Source: Chitinophaga parva (GTDB lineage: Bacteria; Bacteroidota; Bacteroidia; Chitinophagales; Chitinophagaceae). Taken from it: 64,000 bases of DNA. Where the stretch lies: positions 1,860,001 to 1,924,000 of the forward strand of contig NZ_QCYK01000002.1 of assembly GCF_003071345.1 (NCBI RefSeq), in the 5' to 3' direction. A program made the translations under genes and the position numbers. The number at the start of each line of letters is the position of its first letter. The first letter of the stretch is position 1. The notes under the pieces were generated by a model. That model had not been told where the DNA came from and ran no database searches. It saw only the letters and a program-made list of their open reading frames with translations. Positions 60,436 through 64,000 of the stretch are shown piece after piece.

Positions 60436-61575
60436 ATGCAAATATCTAAATGGATAGTGATGGCTGCCATGTGTGCGCCAATGGCTGCTGTAGCGCAACA
60501 GGGCTACGTGATAAAAGGTAGCGTAAGCAGCATTAAAACACCGGAAAAAGTGTACCTGACGTATAAAGTGAATGGTGAACGGATCATGGACTCTACGCTG
60601 ATGAAGAATGGCAGGTTTGTGTTCAAAGGCACGGTGAATGGCCCTAAAGAAGCTCACCTGAAAGTAAAACATGACAGCGCCCCGCAAGATCCTACTACCC
60701 GCCCGCCAGAAGATATCCTGCCCTTCCTGATCGAGAACACCACCATCAATGTGGTGGCAAAAGACGCTGTGAAGCATGCCGTGATCACCGGGGGAGTAGC
60801 CAATGAGGACAATGCAAAAGTAACCGCTCTCCTGAAGCCTATCTACGATAAGTATAACCTGCTGAATGACGAGTTCAATGCGCAGCCCCTGGAAAAGCAG
60901 CGCGATACCGCGTACCTGCACAACCTCGATAGCAGGGCAGATGCAATCCGGGACGAGATCCTGGTTGCCAAGGCCACTTACTTCAAAGCACACCGGGACC
61001 ACTACATGGCACTGATGGCCTTTAATTCCACGCTGCCCCCGGAGTTTGATGCTGTAGCGGCGGAAAAGGAATTCAAACAGTTCTCACCCGCCTTGCAGCA
61101 AACAGACCTGGGCCAGGAACTGGCTGCCCGTATTGCCAAAACAAAGAAAACACAGGAAGGAGAAGTGGCACCGGATTTCACGCAAACGGATGTACAGGGC
61201 AATCCCGTGAAGCTGTCTGATTTCCGTGGTAAATATGTGTTGCTGGATTTCTGGGCCTCCTGGTGCGGTCCCTGCCGCAGGGAGAATCCCAATGTGGTGA
61301 AGGCTTACAACGCCTTTAAAGACAAGGGTTTTACGGTATTGGGCGTGTCGCTGGATAAGCCCGAAGACCGCGATAAATGGCTGGCCGCTATTCAAAAAGA
61401 TGGGCTGACCTGGACACAGGTGTCTGACCTGAAAGCATGGGATAATGAAGCAGCTAAATTATATGATGTCAAAGCTATTCCAATGAATTTTCTTATCGAT
61501 CCGAATGGGAAGATCATTGGTAAATACCTGCGTGGCGATGCGCTCGAAGCGGCTTTGCAGAAAGTGATGCATTAG
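60436..61575 (+). CDS. TlpA-like disulfide reductase with DUF4369
   Basis: This 379-residue exported protein (signal peptide ending AAVAQQ) begins with a DUF4369 domain (about 21-110, GYVIKGSVSSIKTPEKVYLT), a helical linker, and a TlpA/AhpC thioredoxin domain with WCGPC at 276-280 (LDFWASWCGPCRRENPNVV). The cis-Pro loop is in DVKAIPMNFLIDPNGKI. It is the last gene of the operon, and a strong terminator follows. It is one of two thioredoxin-fold proteins flanking the S41 protease. Confidence 0.92.
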   Translation: MQISKWIVMAAMCAPMAAVAQQGYVIKGSVSSIKTPEKVYLTYKVNGERIMDSTLMKNGRFVFKGTVNGPKEAHLKVKHDSAPQDPTTRPPEDILPFLIENTTINVVAKDAVKHAVITGGVANEDNAKVTALLKPIYDKYNLLNDEFNAQPLEKQRDTAYLHNLDSRADAIRDEILVAKATYFKAHRDHYMALMAFNSTLPPEFDAVAAEKEFKQFSPALQQTDLGQELAARIAKTKKTQEGEVAPDFTQTDVQGNPVKLSDFRGKYVLLDFWASWCGPCRRENPNVVKAYNAFKDKGFTVLGVSLDKPEDRDKWLAAIQKDGLTWTQVSDLKAWDNEAAKLYDVKAIPMNFLIDPNGKIIGKYLRGDALEAALQKVMH

Positions 61576-61597
61576 ACCTGTGACCAACTATTAAGCA

Positions 61598-61643
61598 ATG
61601 GCGCCCCGGCCCGGTTTTACCTGAGCCGGGGTATGCCATTTTT
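61598..61643 (+). terminator. Terminator of the sigma-SusCD operon
   Basis: A stem of CCCCGGC and GCCGGGG, extended by ATGGC and GCCAT with a small internal loop, is followed by TTTTT. It lies 22 bases after the last gene. Confidence 0.75.
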
Positions 61644-61801
61644 AAGTGTGTGCCCGGAGCAGGAACAATCCAATGAGATTAATTTAAATTCTGCTTATAC
61701 TGCTGTCCCAGTGCAGGCGGCCTCATTATTTTTGAAATGGTGCAAAAGCATAAAAAAGACAATCTGGCAAACGACTTTTCAAAATAACCCAAAAGATTGC
61801 G

Positions 61802-62103
61802 ATGAATGCCGATGTGACAACAACCCCAGCACGTTTTCGTTGCCCCTTTCCGATGCTGAAAAGTCCCTTTGCTGAGCAGCTGCAGGATATTACTGATAAG
61901 CAATGGATCGATGGTAAATATCTTTGCCTGTACCTACGGCAAGTCTGGAGCGGCTCAAACCTGTTTGCCGTTTTATGCTTTGGACACTTTATAATGATGA
62001 TATGTATGAAGAGGCCGCTCTTTCGGAAGTAAAGTTCGTTCACGAAAAATCAATATCCATCCATGTGGTGAATTGGCCGCAGAAGAAGCAGGAATACCTT
62101 TAG
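61802..62103 (+). pseudogene. Frameshifted N-terminal remnant of a terpene synthase
   Basis: Two short frames together recall the first third of a class I terpene synthase. The first (61802 to about 61930) reads PFPMLKSPFAEQLQDITDKQ then WIDGKYL. This follows the same spacing as PWPNLVNANIEQMGKDMDGW and WIDNDYTFL of the intact gene downstream. In a second frame (from about 61936 to the stop at 62101-62103) the text is TASLERLKPVCRFMLWTLYN then DDMYEEA. That is the helix leading into the Asp-rich DDxxx(D/E) motif, parallel to CNRFMLQYVVFDDQVED in the intact protein. About 16 residues and one frame are lost between the two parts, and nothing follows the Asp-rich region. It is a decayed paralogue or a relic of a second enzyme. 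Confidence 0.7.
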
Positions 62104-62195
62104 CTTCATTGTTAGCTTGTTTGCGTTCAGATGATGATTACCCCGGAAAACAAAGCCAATCAAGGAAATAGCATGCGGTATTAAAAAATATATTA

Positions 62196-63200
62196 ATGAA
62201 ACCAGAGGAATACAACTCAAGAGACTATCTCCCCCTGAATTATTATCCATGGCCCAATCTTGTTAACGCCAATATAGAACAAATGGGCAAGGATATGGAT
62301 GGCTGGATTGACAACGATTATACATTCTTGACCGAGTCGCAAAAAATAAGATACAAGAAGATGCGCCTACATGCCTGTACGGCTTGTATGTGGCCCCACC
62401 TAACATATGAGCAGGCCATTCCGTGCAATAGGTTCATGCTTCAATATGTTGTATTCGATGATCAGGTAGAAGATTCATCTCCCGGGGAGATCGAACACTT
62501 ACGGATTCGATGTACGGCCATACTTAGAGGAGATCAACCTGCCGCTGAGGAAAATGCACTGTACCGGCAATTAGCGCTAATAAGGGATGAATTCCGCGCT
62601 TTCATGCCGGAAATGTGGGTGCAACGCTTTGCAAACTACTTCTATATTTCCACCAGATATGGAATTGAACCTGAACGCCCTTATAAAGTGGCTAACCGGC
62701 CGCCTTCCCTTATGCTTTACAAGGTTCTTCGTGAGTATTCTGTTCTGATGCACCCATACATGATCTTTGGGGAGATCGAATCAGGGCTTATTTTACCAGA
62801 TCATGTGCTGGAGCATCCCGTGGTAAAACGAATGATCACTTTATTTGTCAGTGTTGTTGCATGGCAAAACGATATCCATTCCTTGCCGAAGGAACTGGCG
62901 AAAGGCACAGAGGTTTTTAATCTGATCCTTGTGCTGCAAAAGGAATACAATCTTTCGCTAAAAGATGCGAGTGCAGAGGCGCTTCGTATTCATAATGAAT
63001 ACTTGGCCGAATTGCTTGCTTTACATAAGGAGTATCGGGAATTTGGGGAATACCAGGAGCATGTAGATCAATTTTTATACTACTCAGGAATTGGGCTTCA
63101 GGGAGTAAATACTTTTTACTTGCAGGAAACAGAGCGTTACAAGCACGGTGGAGCTGGGTTTGCCTGGCCGGATGCTGCAACGAAAAGTAGCCTTATCTAA
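62196..63200 (+). CDS. Class I bacterial terpene synthase
   Basis: This 334-residue enzyme shows the full set of class I terpene synthase motifs. The Asp-rich motif is DDQVED at residues 88-93, the NSE triad is NDIHSLPKE at 225-233 and the RY pair is at 314-315 (ETERYKHGG). The N-terminus has the PWP motif near residue 18. These residues bind three Mg2+ ions and the diphosphate of a prenyl substrate, which is cyclised. The size suits a sesquiterpene or diterpene synthase; the product cannot be predicted. No prenyltransferase, P450 or methyltransferase gene is nearby, so the terpene may be the end product. It is preceded by the remnant of another synthase. Confidence 0.93.
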   Translation: MKPEEYNSRDYLPLNYYPWPNLVNANIEQMGKDMDGWIDNDYTFLTESQKIRYKKMRLHACTACMWPHLTYEQAIPCNRFMLQYVVFDDQVEDSSPGEIEHLRIRCTAILRGDQPAAEENALYRQLALIRDEFRAFMPEMWVQRFANYFYISTRYGIEPERPYKVANRPPSLMLYKVLREYSVLMHPYMIFGEIESGLILPDHVLEHPVVKRMITLFVSVVAWQNDIHSLPKELAKGTEVFNLILVLQKEYNLSLKDASAEALRIHNEYLAELLALHKEYREFGEYQEHVDQFLYYSGIGLQGVNTFYLQETERYKHGGAGFAWPDAATKSSLI

Positions 63201-63295
63201 TAACGTCAAAGTCACAAAGTTATGGGAAATGCATGCTCGTATTTGTAGCAGGTTCTCATGTAGCTAAAAGAAAGTTATCAATTTTTTTAAGGATC

Positions 63296-63562
63296 TTAAG
63301 AAAGTGTCACGGCAGTTATTAATGTCGTGCTAATGCCAGTTTTTCTGGGGATATTTTTCAACCAAATATCGGACGCAGATTTAAAATCGCTTGATACAAT
63401 TAAAGGATAAACAATGCTATGCCCTGTCCTATTTAGCGTATTAATATGTGTTTTAAAGTATTCAATGAATTTTCTATCCTCAGTTCCGGCCCGGTAGGTA
63501 TCTCTTCTTGCTTTTGCATCTATAAGAAATGCGTATCCCTCATCTGTGTTGCATGCTTCCAT
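63296..63562 (-). pseudogene. C-terminal fragment of a PD-(D/E)XK nuclease
   Basis: This minus-strand frame reads GYAFLIDAKARRDTYRAGTE, then DRKFIEYFKTHINTLNR and HSIVYPLIVSSDFKSASDIW. The DAKxxxxxYxxGTEDRKxIEY pattern and the following VSSxF are typical of FokI-type and related restriction nuclease C-termini, with the DAK lysine as a catalytic residue. Only about 88 codons remain. A TGA stop lies in frame just upstream of the ATG, so the DNA-binding part is gone. It overlaps the end of the DUF2975 gene by 43 bases. A nuclease remnant suggests that a restriction gene was once here. Confidence 0.6.
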
Positions 63563-63993
63563 TTCTTTTCAAATGTCGCCGCGGTAGCCGCTGCGGCGAT
63601 ACAAACCAAAGTAACGGCTATGCAAACGGCAAGAAAACCCGCAGGGTCATCTTCTTTATGATGGAATATCTTTATGTACAGCCCTGCTATCACCATTAGG
63701 GCGCTTAACAGTATTGTACAATACTTTATCCGCTTTAAAGTTCCCACTGCGTTTGAGGAATATGTTTGATCCCGCCCGATGTATCCCAGCAATTTGAACG
63801 CCTGGTAAAGTGCTGCAAAGAAAACGATTGACGTTGCGTATCCGTACAGGATGAAGGGGTCAGTGTAAATACTGAACAGGTCCAGGTTTGCGGCTCTTCC
63901 CTCGGTCAGGGGAAACCTGATCAGCATGGCAAGCACCACGAGGCTGATAAGTACGATGACTGCCTGTAGTAATGTTAGCGCGGTTCTTTTCAT
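63520..63993 (-). CDS. DUF2975 family membrane protein
   Basis: This 157-residue protein has four hydrophobic segments and the DUF2975 pattern: DPFILYGYATSIVFFAALYQ, AFKLLGYIGRDQTYS, then GTLKRIKYCTILLSALMVIA. The C-terminus (TAATFEKKWKHATQMRDTHF) corresponds to the normal family end. Family members are often followed by a short XRE-type regulator gene; here the nuclease fragment takes that place. Function unknown. It probably continues no operon beyond the window edge, as its start is 7 bases from the end. Confidence 0.82.
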   Translation of the reverse strand: MKRTALTLLQAVIVLISLVVLAMLIRFPLTEGRAANLDLFSIYTDPFILYGYATSIVFFAALYQAFKLLGYIGRDQTYSSNAVGTLKRIKYCTILLSALMVIAGLYIKIFHHKEDDPAGFLAVCIAVTLVCIAAAATAATFEKKWKHATQMRDTHFL

Positions 63994-64000
63994 GACAGGA

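Noticed and set aside
61633..61875. 80-codon frame after the terminator downstream of the TlpA gene.
   Set aside because: It starts within the terminator, overlaps the terpene synthase remnant in another frame and has no recognisable domain.
1..64000. CRISPR array, insertion sequences, rRNA operon.
   Set aside because: No regularly spaced repeats, transposase genes or rRNA sequence were seen on reading either strand.

Overview
The window reads as the chromosome of a Bacteroidota bacterium, most likely a Chitinophagaceae member close to Chitinophaga. The signs are two SusC/SusD pairs, a FecI/FecR-type regulator pair, a periplasmic sensor with a Y_Y_Y domain, many TlpA-like thioredoxins, promoters of the TTTG-N19-TAnnTTTG type, almost no Shine-Dalgarno sites, and a bacterial class I terpene synthase. 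The genus is inferred from gene content, not from a marker gene.

Layout. (1) 46-2058: a DUF5989 microprotein and a NodU/CmcH-type carbamoyltransferase. (2) 2278-13323: a polysaccharide utilisation locus with SusC, SusD, a GH71/99-like protein, a GH92 alpha-mannosidase and a divergent sensor-regulator; alpha-mannan or high-mannose glycan is the likely substrate. (3) 13479-22099: a polyuronate cluster with KdgF, YhcH-like protein, KduI, an SDR oxidoreductase, an ExuT-like transporter, a LacI regulator, a DUF4350-like protein and two alginate-lyase-superfamily enzymes. Three similar LacI-type operator sites tie it together. (4) 22161-28526: a minus-strand operon encoding a complete phosphotransferase system (EI, HPr, mannose-family EIIA, EIIB and a fused EIIC-EIID) with NagB and a two-domain thioredoxin. 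(5) 28953-40183: a segment bounded by two identical tRNA-Pro(GGG) genes, holding Hsp20, a KAS III-like enzyme, a LytS/LytT pair, a lipoprotein hydrolase, an AraC remnant, a DUF2264 protein and a FtsX-type permease.

(6) 40184 to about 50160: a visibly A+T-richer island next to the second tRNA-Pro. It carries three small unknown genes and a minus-strand defence block. The block is a translationally overlapping four-gene operon (metallo-beta-lactamase hydrolase, trypsin-like protease, ABC-3C middle component, SMC/Rad50-like ATPase with a zinc-hook motif), followed by an Mrr-like nuclease fused to a STAND NTPase. The four-gene part fits the Lamassu / ABC-three-component antiphage family with a combined hydrolase and protease effector. 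The same hydrolase-protease pair is used by type I AVAST systems. This is the most interesting part of the window.

(7) 50598-61575: an ECF sigma factor, FecR anti-sigma, STN-domain SusC, SusD, then TlpA, S41 protease and TlpA genes, probably one regulated nutrient-uptake and envelope operon. (8) 61802-63993: an intact terpene synthase preceded by the frameshifted remnant of a second one, then a nuclease remnant and a DUF2975 membrane protein. No insertion sequence, integrase, CRISPR array or rRNA gene was found. Family names come from recognising motifs by eye; no database search was run.
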